Notes under the pieces: model-generated
Told to the model about the DNA's origin: nothing
Database searches by the model: none
The model's input: the letters and a program-made list of their open reading frames with translations, nothing else
Position numbers and translations under genes: made by a program
In this document: positions 37,501 through 52,500 of the stretch, one piece after another
How positions within the stretch are numbered: position 1 is the stretch's first letter
Layout of the letters: every line of letters begins with the position of its first letter
Assembly (NCBI RefSeq): GCF_047675955.1
Contig: NC_132928.1
Coordinates: 43,394,889-43,458,888, forward strand
DNA: 64,000 bases
Direction: 5' to 3'
DNA from: Chlorocebus sabaeus
Taxonomy: Eukaryota; Chordata; Mammalia; Primates; Cercopithecidae

Positions 37501-40500
37501 AAACTAATACTATTTTATAACATATTAAAACTTTGTTTTTAGATTAGAGTGCTTTTGATGGAACTTGAAGAAGCAAGGGGTAACCACGTAATTCGTGATG
37601 AGGAAGTAAGCTCTGCTGATATAAGTAGTTCATCTGAGGTAATATCACAGCATCTAGTATCTTACAGAAATATTGAAGAGCTTCAACAACAAAATCAACG
37701 TCTGTTAGTGGCCCTTAGAGAGCTTGGGGAAACCAGAGAAAGAGAAGAACAAGAAACAACTTCATCCAAGTAAGCAGTCGAATACCTCAGCTTGTTGAGC
37801 AAACATTTATGAAAACTTCAGCTAGGCTCAGTGTCTTATGCCTGTAATCCCAATGTTTTGGGAGGCCTGAATTGGGGTATCATTTGAGCCCAGGAGGTCG
37901 AGACCAGCCTGGACAACATAGTGAGACCCTGTCTCTCCAAAAAAAGTAAAAAATTAGCTGCGTGTGGTGGCACATGTCTATAGTCCCAGCTATTCAGGTG
38001 GCAGGCTGAGGTGGGAGGATCACTTGAGCCCAGGAGGTTTAGGCTGCAGTGAAGCATGGTCATGCACTGCACTCTAAGTGGGTCGACAGAGTAAGACCCC
38101 GTTGCCAGCAAAAAAATATCCTATGTGTCCCTAACAGTGCTAGATACTTGGGATATAGTGATATAGAGAGGAAAGAATTGATCAACAATACCAAACAAAA
38201 AATTTCTACTCCAGGACCTCAGGTTATGGGTGAGACAGATATAATAAATAGATAATACGATAGGCAAGTAGACAATTTCCATTCAATGTGGTTAGCACCT
38301 ATCTGTGGGAGCATAGAGATGAAGGACCTGTCCTAGATTTCAGGGAGCAGACCAGCTTCATGGAGAACCTATATAAGAATTAATCAGAGATTTTTTCAAA
38401 ACACATGTATAATGCTAGAAGAGGAAGAATGGCTAAGAAAGCAAGAAGACTAGAGTTTGGAGTGAGTGGAACTGATTTAATTTTTAAAAAAAATTTTTTC
38501 AGATTGCATTGGTAAGTATAAGTACCTGAGTCCTGTGTGGTAGGGATTTAAAAAGTAGTTCATAAAATACTCAGCATCAAAAAAAGGATGAGAGAGACGA
38601 AAATAGTATGCTTAATGGTAGGCAAAGATGCTTGGTTAATTACAGTGGAAATTAAAATCAGCTAACTCTCAGTTCAGTCCTGTGAAATAGGCCGACTTTT
38701 TCTACAGAATCACTGAGCTTCAGCTCAAACTTGAGAGTGCCCTCACTGAACTAGAACAACTCCGCAAATCACGACAGCATCAAATGCAGCTTGTTGATTC
38801 CATAGTTCGTCAGCGTGATATGTACCGTATTTTATTGTCCCAAACAACAGGAGTTGCCATTCCATTACATGGTATGTTTTTATAAAGTTATTTAAAGGAA
38901 TAATTTAGAAATGTACATTAAGGGATTACTTTTGCAACATAAGCAATAGCTACTCTAATGATGGTAGCTTCAAATTTGACTACCATATATGATTGCTTAT
39001 AACATTCCATCAACTGTAAAACATACCATTATTTTATGTATTACTAAGAAGAAATGCTTTCTGTTGTTGAAAAAGGTGCATCTCAGAATCAATGAATTAC
39101 AGTGTTTATTTTGATTATGTTTTGATGACCAAAACAGATAATATGTTTTAATAAAACATAAATGTGGATTATGTTTTAACCCATAAATACTGAGTTATTT
39201 CTAATAATCATCAAAAAATCGTAATACATTGTTTAGTGGATTCCTTATTTAAAAACTCCTATAATTTTATTATTTCATTTCAATAAGTGTAGCTTGTTTA
39301 TTTGGTAGTAGTGTATTTGCAAAGAATTGTTAGATTAAAACTGATCCGTGAACGCCAACAAAGCATTTTATTAGTCTTTTTACTTTCCTGAAGCTTCAAG
39401 CTTAGATGATATTTCTCTTGCATCAACTCCAAAACGTCCAAGTACATCACAGACTGTTTCCACTCCTGCTCCAGTACCTGTTATTGAATCAACAGAGGCT
39501 ATAGAGGCTAAGGCTGCCCTTAAACAGGTAAAGATCACACCTTTGCCCTGGGTTAGCTTTTTAGAGAACACAGTGTTACCTTCTCATAATCTCCCATATT
39601 TAGTTGCAGGAAATTTTTGAGAACTACAAAAAAGAAAAAGCAGAAAATGAAAAAATACAAAATGAGCAGCTTGAGAAACTTCAAGAACAAGTTACAGATT
39701 TGCGATCACAAAATACCAAAATTTCTACCCAGCTAGATTTTGCTTCGAAACGGTAAGTTTTCTTTTGTTTCAAATTAATTAAGTCTAAATTTTTAGTATG
39801 CTTTACAATTCAAATCATTTAAATTCAAGAGCTAATTTGCAATAATGTTACTTTTTTTGTGAACCGTCTTCTAGAATGAGAACCTCTAGTTTTTCATTTT
39901 TTTCATATTAATTGATTCTCTGGGCAGTGCTAAGGGTTTAGCTTGTTTAATAAGTTGAGGCCTGGCGTGGCGGTGCATGCGTGTAATCCCAACACTTTGG
40001 GAGGCCGAAGAAGGGGGATCATTTGTCTCAGGAATTCAAGACCAGCCTGGCCAATATGGTGAAACCCCGTCTCTACTAAAAATACAAAAATTAGCTGAGC
40101 GGCAGTGGTGCATGCTTGTAATCTCAGCTACTCAGGAGGCTGAGGCAGGAGAATCACTTGAGCCCAGGAGATGGAGGTTGCGGTGAGCCAAGATCGGGCC
40201 ACTGCACTACAGTCTGGGCAAGAGAATGAGAATCTGTCTCAAAAAAATAAAATAAAATAGAAATAAGTTGAAATTCATGTGAGGAATGTTGGTAGTTTCC
40301 CTTCCTAAGATTGAAGGACCTGTTTTAGTAGGACTTAATTCTTTTATAAATGCACCAGACAATGAGAGAAATGGGAGCAAATTTTATTCCACCTTTTCTA
40401 TTCTAGGTAGAAGAGAAGCGAGTGCCACATAGTTTTAGGAGAATTAATTTTCTTGGTCACATCCAAAGAAATAATAATAAATATTTCATGGTTATTTGTG

Positions 40501-43500
40501 ATTAGATTCATTGAATACTTGTTAGTTTAGTTTGTTAGGACAGCATTTTTTTTTTTTTTTTAGTACGTGATAAAACCATTTCTGTTTTATAGCAGACAGG
40601 ATATATTGCAGACAGTTACGCCTATATATCTAATAGTTCAGCAACCCCAATTAAAGCCCTTCTTTTTTTTGTGTTGTTACCTCTGGCCAGCCATTATCTA
40701 AGCTGTCAAGCACATAAGAAAATAAAACTGAGGATTATAGAAGAAAAAAGGATTAGCAAAAATCCATCACTAACCTTGTATAATATCTTAATTTGCATAC
40801 TGCATTATAGTGGGTGTCTGGTGTTATCGATATTATATTGGCATTATTTTAAATATAATTGATGTTTTTTAAAAAAATTAGGAAGTTATTTAGCAAGAAA
40901 TACTTTGTTTATTTAGAACTTGGACTACTACATTTGGATTTGGGAAAAAAGAATGAAGGTTTTACCTTATTACACATGCCACTTTTTCATGAATCATAAA
41001 ATTAACCCCTTTCCCATTTAGAAAAAAAAAGTGCAACTTCTTGCCAGTGCTCATTTAATTTTACGTAAGCATGCTGTTTGAGGTTAAGACAAATCTGACA
41101 GATTTTCAGTGTGAAAATAAAATATTAAAACTGTTCCTGGAGTTATTTCTAAAGAGAACTCAATGTAACAGAAATATATATGATGTTACATTAGGATTAG
41201 AGACAATATTCTCAGGGCAATTGGGGAAGTGGGTTAAGCTATTGTGAAATTTCTTCAAGGAATTAAGCTAGGATATCATTTCAGTTACTTACAGAATTAC
41301 TTTTTTCATACCAGTTATGAAATGCTGCAAGATAACGTTGAAGGATATCGTCGAGAAATAACATCCCTTCATGAGAGAAATCAGAAACTCACTGCCACAA
41401 CTCAAAAGCAAGAACAGATTATCAATACAATGACTCAAGATTTGAGAGGAGCAAATGAGAAGCTAGCTGTCGCAGAAGTGAGTCCAATATCCCATATCCG
41501 ACCTGCATTATAAGTTGCATTTGACATTTGTTTAGTTTTTACTTTGAATTTTACTCACTGATAGGACTTAGGTATTTAAGAAGTTTATAGATTACATCCA
41601 AGTAATTAATACATAGTCTGCAAATAGCCAGTGTGCGTTAGTGAGGTGATTGTTTCTATTAAGATAGAAAAGGGAAAGGAATTTGTTTTTCTGCTGGACT
41701 AAGATCTACTCGCAAGTCTTGTATTTCAAAATAAATTTGTAGGTCAGTGTTTGGTTCTAACAAAGATAACAAAGACTTTTTTTTTTTTTCTTTTTTTTTT
41801 TTTCTTTTTTTTTTGAGACAGAGTCTCCCTCTGTCACCCAGGCTGGAGTGCAGTGGCACTATCTCGGCTCACTGCAAGCTCCAGCTCCCAGGTTCACGCA
41901 ATTCTCCTGCCTCAGCCTCCCAAGTAGCTGGGACTACAGGCGCCTGCCACCATACCCGGCTAATTTTTTGTATTTTTAGTAGACATGGGGTTTCACTGTG
42001 TTAGCCAGGATGGTCTCGATCTCCTGACCTCGTAATCTGCCCGCCTCGGCCTCCCAAAGTGCTGGGATTACAGGTGTGAGCCCCCGCGCCCGGCCACACA
42101 AATATGTTTTATTCATTCTTGCTCATCTGAAATAAAAGGCAATATAATAATTACATTGCGTTGAATTTATATTTCTGAATTTTAACTTGACTATAAAAGT
42201 CCATTTGAAATTAACAATATTTTTAACTAAATACTTAGTTCAGTGATGATAAATTTTTCATATAGTCGTCTTTATTAGTTATCTCTTCTGTCTTTGATCA
42301 TTACTGTAAGGAAGGTATGGTTGTCCCCCATTTTACCTGTGTGAAACAAACTCAAGAGCTAATATATAATTTGCCTATTTTGGGACAGGGACAGTCATGA
42401 GAGATGGGTTGGTTAGGACTTGAACCCATGTGTTATAATGCTCTTATAAGGCTGTATTCTTTGTTTTTATCTTGCTCCAACTCCATTGTGAGGAGTGGGC
42501 AGCAGCACTTTTTCAAACTGGTAGAGTGAATTTTATGGTTGATTATTTTTATGAATCATTGTGTGTAAATATGAGTACTTTGAGATTATTGGTTTTCAAA
42601 ACATTCTCCCTGGTCCCCTTGAGACTCAGAGTGTACTCTCTGGGTTGAGGGGAGGGAGATGATTTAAATAGATGAATCATCACTTTTAAACAGGTACTTA
42701 GAAACCAGCTTGGATTCTAAAACTTACATAATTTAATAGTAGTCAGGTATGATTATAGCAGTCAAGCAATTCTGCTTTCTTATTCTTGCATATCAAATTT
42801 TTCTTGCTGTTATTTTTTAAAGTCTGGATTGTTAGAGCAAGGAACCATAAGTATTTGTAGTAGTCAAAAGATTTTTTCATTGATCATCCCCAATAATTTT
42901 TGCTTCATATTTTAGCACATGAAACTAAGTTTTGTATTTCCTTGTACAATGAGGAAGTATAGTCTCTAAGAGCATTAAAAAAAATGTAATGATGTATGAA
43001 TCATTTTATAATCTTAATACATTTTACACCATGTTTTTCAGCATTTTTTGTTTCATTTCTACTTATGTTAAGGTAAGAGCAGAAAATTTGAAGAAGGAAA
43101 AAGAAATGCTTAAATTGTCTGAAGTTCGTCTTTCTCAGCAAAGGGAGTCTTTGTTAGCTGAACAAAGGGGGCAAAATTTATTGCTAACTAATCTGCAAAC
43201 AATTCAGGTAACCAATAAAAAGCCTGTGTAGAAAAAATTTATAAAAGTTAAGTTTAGATTATGTTTGTATCCTCTCAATTTCCTTAATTAGAAAATTTAT
43301 CCATCACTCTTGTCATCCATTATAATCATTGAATTTTGGAGTTTATTAAGACATTTCAGTATTTTAAATAACTTATTGAAAGAAAATTGATTGAAACCAT
43401 ACGTTGGTAAGTCCTCAGTTATATTTACAGCATCCTGTGTAGTTTTACTATTTATAAGATTAATTCTTTGGTTTTTATTTTCTTTAAAACTGGGAAATCT

Positions 43501-46500
43501 GAATGATGATTGTAATATGTTCCATCTCTTTCGTGTATAATAGATGTTTTAATATTGAAAAATACCAGAATACTTTCTTGATAAATACTCTGGATTTTAG
43601 CTTCTTCATGTAGAAATGGGTTTTAATACTGTAATTGTCTCTTGCCTTTAATTTTTATTTTTTTGTATTACCTTTTTCTTAAGCATAACCAAAAATCTTT
43701 TCTTTACTTTAGGGAATACTGGAGCGATCTGAAACAGAAACCAAACAAAGACTTAGTAGCCAGATAGAAAAACTGGAACATGAGATCTCTCATCTAAAGA
43801 AGAAGTTGGGAAATGAGGTGGAACAAAGGCATACACTTACTAGAAATCTAGATGTGAGTCCATCAGAGTTCTGAATTTCTGTAGTGTGTTTATGTTCAGT
43901 AATTAATCTGGTGTGTGGACAGTCTGCCATCCAAGATGAAGCATGATTTTGAAAAATTTTCTTGCTAAGTTTCTTGCCTCACTCTATACCCAGTAATTTT
44001 TTACTGGGTGCCATATATTGTGAGTTTTATTGTGTTGGGTGCTATTTTTGTATTCCTTTAAATCTTCATGAGCTTTATTCTGAGATGCAGTAAAGTTAAT
44101 TTAAAATGGTTTGATTCTTTTGACTTTGCCTTTTATGATGTATTAGGTGGGCCCAGAACAGTGTGCATTCTGGAGTTTTTATTCTGCACTACTGAGGCCA
44201 AGACTTTCATGAGTACTAGTGCCAGTGTCCGGTGTAATTGTGGGGTTTTTTTTTTTTAGTCTGGCTGCTGGGAAGAGTCATTATTCTTGACTTTCTTTGA
44301 GTGACAGATATTCTTCACTCTTAATTCCTTTGGACAATTCTTCCCCTGTCAGGGGTAAGCGCCTCGTATATATATGCAGCGATCACTACTCTGGTGAATA
44401 TTTAAGGAGGACCCTCTGTAGAGCTCCAGGGTACTCTGTGTGTGCACCTCTCCTGTCTTACATTCTGTCTTACAAATTTGAGCTGCTTTGGTCTCCCTGG
44501 ACTCAGATCTGTGTTCTCAATTCAGAGAGTCTCCTGGCCTCTGCCTCATTTCCTCTTCCCTGTGTCATAGCCTGGAAACTTTAAAATCAGTAAACCGAGG
44601 CAATATAAGGTTCACCTCTTTTATTTTCCATCTCAGGGATCTCAGTTGTTTCATGTGTTTTCTCTGGTTTTTTTGGCTGTTTCAGGTGTGACAGTAAATC
44701 TATTTTCTGTTACTGTCTCTTGGCTGAGCTCCAAAAGTTTATAAAGAGATAGTTTGAACCTTTAGTTGCTTAGGAACCTAAAGAGAGTGTTATAAGGTTG
44801 ATGTATTTTATAGGTTCAACTTTTAGATACAAAGAGACAACTGGATACAGAGACAAATCTTCATCTTAACACAAAAGAACTATTTAAAAATGCTCAAAAA
44901 GAAATTGCTACATTGAAACAGCACCTCAGTAATATGGAAGTCCAACTTGCTTCTCAGTCTTCACAGAGAACTGGTAAAGGTAAATAAAATAAATAGACCA
45001 ATATAATTGTAAATAAATATTTCTTAGTATTATATATTCTATCAGTAAGTAACCTTATTCTTTGTGAATGCTAGTAAAATGAAACAAAAAAACAAACCAA
45101 AAAAACCCAGCTTTTTCTTTATGTAGTGGTACTCAGTTTGGGGCCTACAATAGTAAATTCGCTGTTTTAAAAGATTCAGAATAGTTTAGCTTGGCCTTTG
45201 ATCAAGGTATGTACCCAGTTTTCTAGTTCTTGAAACTATTTATTGATACTTTAAAAATTATTCTTTCTGAAGAGAGTTATTTGATTTTTAACCTGGGCCC
45301 CTTGGAAATGAGGTTACATACCAAATCTACAATGATAAGTTTCTCTTAAAGAAAGAGTTGATTTGTGATCTCCTTTAAAGTAGTATTCCCAATTTTTGCT
45401 TATTGGTAGCCTCAGGTAAAACATTTGTTTCGTTAGATTTTGCTTCCCTTTTTAAATACATCATTTCAAGGTCAAAGCCTTTGTGTCTCAATAATTTTCT
45501 ATATGGTTTTATTTCTTAATACAAGGGAAATAAATAACTAATAAGTGTATGCAGACTTTCTGCTTTACACAGTTTTTCAACCTATGGTGCAAAAGCAGTA
45601 CATACTCAGTAGAAAATACTTCAGTACAGTATTTGTTCAGTAAATTACATGAGATACTCAACACCTCATTATAAAACAGGCTTTGTGTTAGATGATTTTG
45701 ACCAACTATAGGCTAACGTAAGTGTTCTGAGCACCTACCTTTAAGGTAGTCTAGGCAAAGCTATAAGGTAAGCTATGGTGTTCAGTGAGTTAGGTATATT
45801 ATATGCGTTTTCAACTCACGATAGTTTCAAATTATGATGAGTTTATCAGGATGTGCCCCCACTGGGAGTACACAAGCATCTCTCTGTATATGTGCATATA
45901 TACAGACTCATAAATATCTGATCCATATAAATAATGGGTATATAATTATCTAGGAGATAAGTATATACTTTCTTGTTGATATCATGTGATAAAACATTCT
46001 TTCCAACTTACAGTTTTCTGCCTATTTTATGTACTTCTGATAAAAATTGGGCTAAATTTTAGATTTAAGATTTAGTGTTTTAGAGTAAATAATGTTTAAT
46101 TATTGGGAGAATACACCCCCAATATTTCAACATAGGTTCTATTTTCCATAACTGTTGGCCGACTGAGAAATAAAGAGAGACAGTACAAAGAGAGGAATTT
46201 TACAGCTGGGTCACCAGGGGTGACATCACATGTTGGTAGGACCATGATGCCCACCTGAGTCTCAGACCAGCAAGTTTTTATTAAGGGTTTCAAAAGGGGA
46301 GGGGGTGTAAGAACAGAGAGTAGGTACAAGAATCACATGCTTCAAAGAGCAAAAAGCAGAACTACTGATAAGGGTCTAACAAAGATCACATGCTTCTGAG
46401 GGAATAGGGCAAAGGGCAAAAGCAGAACCACTGATAAGGGTCTATGTTCAGTGGTGCACATATTGTCTTGATAAACATCTTAAACCAGAAAACAGGGTTC

Positions 46501-49500
46501 GAGAGCAGAGAACCTGTGTGACCACAAATTTACCGGGGCTGAGTGTTCCAAACCCTAGTAAACCTGAGGGTTCTGCAGGAGACCAGGGCTTACCTCAGTC
46601 CTTATCTCAACTGCACAAGACAGACATTCTCAGAGCGGCCATTTGTAGACCTCCCCCGAGGAATGCATTCTTTTCCAGGGTATTAATATTAATATTCCTT
46701 GCTAGGAAAAGAATTTAGTGATATATTTCCTACTTGCATGTCAGTTTATAGGCCCTCTGCAGGAAGAAAAATATGGCTCTTTTTGCCCAACCCCGCAGGC
46801 AATCAGACCTTATGGTTGTCTGCCCTTGTTCCATAAACATCGCTATTATTCTGTTCTTTTTCAAGGTGCACTGATTTCATATTGTTCAAACACACGTTTT
46901 ACAGTCAATTTGTTAGTTAACACAGTTATCACAGTGGTCCTGAGGTGACGTGCATCCTCAGCTTACGAAGATAACAGGATTAAGAGATTAAAGACAGGCA
47001 TAAGAAATTATAAAAGTATTATCTGAGAACTGATAAATGTCCATGTTAAGATGAAATCTTCACAATTTATGTTCCTCTACTGCGGCTCCAGCCGGTCCCT
47101 CCGTTTGGGGTCCCTGACTTCCTGTAATATTTAATAAATTAAGAGTTCTGTCATTTCTTCATATAGCTACCTCAGTTTAGTGGAAATATTTGATTGTTCT
47201 CTTTTGAATATTCTTTTCTTAATTTTTGTAACAGATTTCAAATATTAATATTTGAATTTTTTGTTTTTGAGGAAGTAACATAACAAAGTACCTGTTTTTA
47301 TTTTGGTATTTGGCATGCGTTGAAACATACTTTCTAAATATATCTATATTTGAACCTTAATGCTAATTTCACAAGCTCTTTATAACAGTCATCTCAAATA
47401 CTATTGAAAATACTAATTTTAACGGAGCTGTTGTATGTTTTAGGTCAGCCTAGCAACAAAGAAGATGTAGATGATCTTGTGAGTCAGCTAAGACAGACAG
47501 AAGAGCAGGTGAATGACTTAAAGGAGAGACTCAAAACAAGTACTAGCAATGTGGAACAATATCGAGCAATGGTTACTAGTTTAGAAGAATCCCTGAACAA
47601 GGAAAAGCAGGTATGTATAATTCTGAGCTCAGAATTCAATCTGAACACATTTGTTAACTTTGTTTTTATTAATTAGAGGACTACTTTGTAAGGCACTGGT
47701 ATGAATTAGACCAGCATCATTGCCTTTAACCTTATGAAAGTACTTGAGTCTCATAAGACAGATAAAACAAAAACACACAAAATTCATGAAGCAAGGAGGT
47801 TATCCTTGCTGTTGGAATGGTCCAGATCAAATGTTGAGAATGAAAGGTCGGGAATGTTATTTGTCTTCTGGGTATGCATGCCTTCACAAGAGAGATGGCA
47901 TTTGTGCAGATAAAGCCTTGAATGAAGGTATCTGTGTAGGCAAATAGAGTAGAAAGGTATTTTACATAATGGGAACCGTCAGCCATGGTAGAAAGCCTTC
48001 AGAAGATGACAGTTTGTAAAGTGAGTAGTGAAGGGGTACAGTTATAAATGTAGTTGATAACCAAATGTGAAAGGTTTTAAATATGTTAAATTATATTCTG
48101 TAGGTTTATTAAGAGCCATTGATTTTTTTTAACATGTCATAATCAGAATTTTTTTTTTTTTTTGGTTAGAAAATTAATGTGGTAGGTTGGAAGATACAAT
48201 GCTAATTTTGAAGGCTGTAGCAGTAGTCTAGGGCTGCAATTTTAAAAGATCCTTTTGTAGTTGACATCGCTGTAAAGACATCACAATGTGTGAGGAAAAT
48301 ACCTTTCGATTATAGAATAGATGGATTTGGCAAGTGGATGTGAGGATTGAGGGAGAAATGAGAGATTGGAAATTTCATTTCAAAAGAGAAAAATGGCCAG
48401 TAGCCAAGTTGAAAGGTAAATGCTTGTGGATTTATATGGTGTTTTTGCTTGTTGAATCTTCTAATCACCTTTAATGGATGCTTTTTCTAATATAAAGCAA
48501 ACATTAATTTTCTTATCAAATTAGTTTTGATTTGGAGAAAGTAATTATATGATTTTAAGTGTGTGTAATTTTTATATTCTACTGTTTGTAATATGGTAAA
48601 GGTGACAGAAGAAGTGCGTAAGAATATTGAAGTTCGTTTAAAAGAGTCAGCTGAGTTTCAGACACAGTTGGAAAAGAAGTTGATGGAAGTAGAGAAGGAA
48701 AAACAAGAACTTCAGGATGATAAAAGAAGAGCCATAGAGAGCATGGAACAACAGGTAAATAGGTTAATGATATTAATGTTGTTGTTGTTGTTGTTTTTTA
48801 CTTGTAAGGATTTGAATTCTTTTAACTAGGTCATTAGTTACCATTTAGTTCATCTCAACAGAAATTTATTAAAAACATAGGCAAAATTACGTTTTACTCT
48901 TTTCTGTACCTCTATATACATTTCCCATTGAAATGTTTAGACTACTTTACAGAAATAGGTATCAGTGGTTCTTTTTAAAAGCCCCTACCTGAGACGACTT
49001 TTGCAAATATTAGGCAATGGATAGAGTTGCAAAACTGATTATATCAGGGTGTGAGCATTTTAAATTTAGCAGCAGTTTTTTGGTCTAATTGGATCTTGAA
49101 AAATGAGCCTTCAATATAGTAACACTATAATACAGTATTTTCCAAGTAAGTTTGCAATTAATTTTGGTTGTAATCTTGTTCTTTCTACTTAGTTATCTGA
49201 ATTGAAAAAAACACTTTCTAGTGTTCAGAATGAAGTACAAGAAGCTCTTCAGAGAGCAAGCACAGCTTTAAGTAATGAGCAGCAAGCCAGACGTGACTGT
49301 CAGGAACAAGTAAGTGGTGGTCTTATAGCCAGTTAATTGAGAAATGAGCTTTGATCCTAGAGAATGATTCTTGAAGTATATTTATGCATTATGAGAACTG
49401 GCGGAACTTGCAAAAATTCAAGATTATTTCCACTTTTGTGGAACTTAGGACAAATTGAAAAGTATAGATGAAGGCTAAAAATAAATACATAGTGCAATAT

Positions 49501-52500
49501 TCATTAACAAAGCAATCTTGACAATGAGAAAACAAAAACAGGAGTAGGAGACTAAAATTTGTACTTGGCTCTCATTTGCGAAAATTATTTTACTATTGTC
49601 CTTCACTAGATCCGGTTATAAAATTATAGATACAATTGATTAGAGACAACCTTTCCTTAACAAAACAAGAACCTCTTGATAACATTGTTAATGCATTACT
49701 AAGTTTGCACATATATCTACATACTGCGTTTTATAAGATGTTAAAAAAAGTCTCATTAGAGTGTATGTATGTATGTGCACACATGTGTTGAAGCTTTTTA
49801 TAATTTTTTTATGAACAAGAAATGATAAAACAATTCAGGAGTCGGAGTTACTAAAATGGTAGGATGGGGTAGGAATACATTTGAGGATATTGGTAATGTT
49901 CTTATTTTAAGTTGGGTGTCATGTTAATAGCTATGCATTTGGTTACTATTCTTTATTGCCTATATATATGTAACATGTGTATCACTATTTTAAAATGTAA
50001 TACAGGGAAATGCTTCAAAGTAAATTTCATTAAAATCAGTGGATCTATAATTTAGTATTTATATAGCTGAGTTATGTTTAGTTTCTTATATCAGAAAGTT
50101 TGTCCAAATTGCTACCATCTTCTAAGTTTCATTTCTGACAGTTTTATTATATTTCATTAAGTAGCTAAAGCATTAACTTTTAATTTCTTATTTTGCTACA
50201 TTTAGATTGTCTTTACTTTTATTATTTAAAAAGTTCAATGTGTATCTTTTCCAAAAGTGCTAGCTAACTTTATGGATTTTTGATCTTTGTTATCATTTGG
50301 GGAATAATTTCTTATAGGCTAAAATAGCTGTGGAAGCTCAGAATAAGTATGAAAGAGAATTGATGCTGCATGCTGCTGATGTTGAAGCTCTACAAGCTGC
50401 GAAGGAGCAGGTTTCAAAAATGGCATCAGTCCGTCAGCATTTGGAAGAAACAACACAGAAAGCAGAATCACAGTTGTTGGAGTGTAAAGCATCTTGGGAG
50501 GAAAGAGAGAGAATGTTAAAGGTATAATTGTAAATCTGAATAGAATGTTCAGTTGAATTCAAAGAATTTTTATTTTTTTTTTCTTTTTTTTTTTTTTTTT
50601 TTTTTGTTGAGATGGAGTCTCGCTCTGTCACCCATGCTGGAGTGCGATGGTGTGATATTGGCTCACTGCAATCTCTGCCTCCCGGGTCAAGCAATTCTCC
50701 TGCCTCAGCCTCCCAAGTAGCTGGGATTACAGACATTAGCCACCGTGCCTGACCAAGTTGTTTTTTAAAATGTGTATTGGAAAATCTGCTATTCTGATAG
50801 ACTCTTGGCTTGCAGGATGAAGTTTCCAAATGTGTATGTCGCTGTGAAGATCTGGAGAAACAAAACAGATTACTTCATGATCAGATCGAAAAATTAAGTG
50901 ACAAGGTCGTTGCCTCTGTGAAGGAAGGTGTACAAGGACCACTGAATGTATCTCTCAGTGAAGAAGGAAAATCTCAAGAACAAATTTTGGAAATTCTCAG
51001 GTAAATCATGCTCTTACTGCTTCATTTCTGTGGTATAACAACTGTGAAATAAAACTACAAATGCATAAATTAAAGAGATTATACATAATTTTGATATGAA
51101 GTTCATTCTTCTATTTGTCAAAAAACTCATAACTTTTAACATTTACACATACTAATGTGACTATTAAGTTGAATCTGATAGTAGGAACTAGAGCAGATTT
51201 CTCTTGAAAAACTAAATGCCTTTCAGATCATTTTAGAGATGAACATTCTAAAGCCAGTGTCTATAAAAGAAAATAGGAATGCATTTCCCATTATTGTTTA
51301 TTATTAATAAAAACATGTGAAATAATTATTAAAGTCAATGATTTTTGTCATCTTACCAAATTACCCAAGTTTTGAAATGTTGGCTTTTTGAAATTCACAT
51401 AAAATTTTAATATCTGTATTTTTGTAGATTTATACGACGAGAAAAAGAAATTGCTGAAACTAGGTTTGAGGTGGCTCAGGTTGAGAGTCTACGTTATCGA
51501 CAAAGGGTTGAACTTTTAGAAAGAGAGCTGCAGGAACTGCAAGATAGTCTAAATGCTGAAAGGGAGAAAGTCCAGGTAGGTATAGTAAGCTTTAAGAAAG
51601 CACTTGTTAAATCAAAAGAGAAGCACTCATTTGTATCTCTACTATTTAGCATAACGTAAAATTTAACTTGAAGTAAGCATTCTTCTAAACTTACAAATTC
51701 ATTAAGCTTTTGTTAAACACTAGTATAGTGCTTAAAAGTAAAGGCTCTGTAACCACACTGCCTGGTTTCAGATTCTAGCTTCATACCATTAGCTGTGGCG
51801 TTGAGTACATTGTTTAACTTCCCTGCACTTAGTTTCTTCATCTGTAATATTTGGATAATAATGAGGATTAATTGAGTTTGTGCACATGAAGCATTTAAAA
51901 ACATGTCTGGTATGTAGTGGGTGCTTAATAAATTCCAGCTGTCTTAATTTATTATAGTTAATGGTTTATACATGTGGATAGTCATTCTAGGATAAAGTGA
52001 TTTAAACTGCTACAGAATATCTTTCTCACCCAAGGAGCAAAAAGTAGTAAAAACAAACAACCAAAGGAAAAGAACCTGTGGTAGTAAAATGGGTGATAAT
52101 AACACAAGCTTGACTCCTTACGCCACACTACCACCCAAAGCTTATTGTTGAGTTACTTCATTCTTAGGAGCTACAGTAATATACCCCCACATCTAGAAGG
52201 AAGGAAATTAAGATCTTAAAACATTCACCTCTTTTAACTGATAAGTAGTCAAAATGACTGTTAAAAAACCATTGAACAGGGAAAAGTAAATAATGAAGTT
52301 TATGGAATTTATGTGTTCAGCAGAAGCTAAAGTTTCCAGAATTATATCCTGTTTAATTCAAATGTATCTCACCATGGAAATAATAGAGCCTCCAGTTCAA
52401 TGGAGTTAATACTTGGAGGAAAAGGGACAGAATCAGAGTCTGTAACAAAGATTGCATATTGTTTCAGTCTTTTCTGCTTCCTTTTTTTTTCCTTTGGGCT

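Larger units (their letters stand above)
47611..50317 (+). other. TPR: TPR introns 22-24
   Basis: No Alu or LTR. 47870-48420 may be an old LINE remnant (AGCAGTAGTCTAGG-type segment near 48215). The rest is unassigned AT-rich sequence. Confidence 0.5.
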
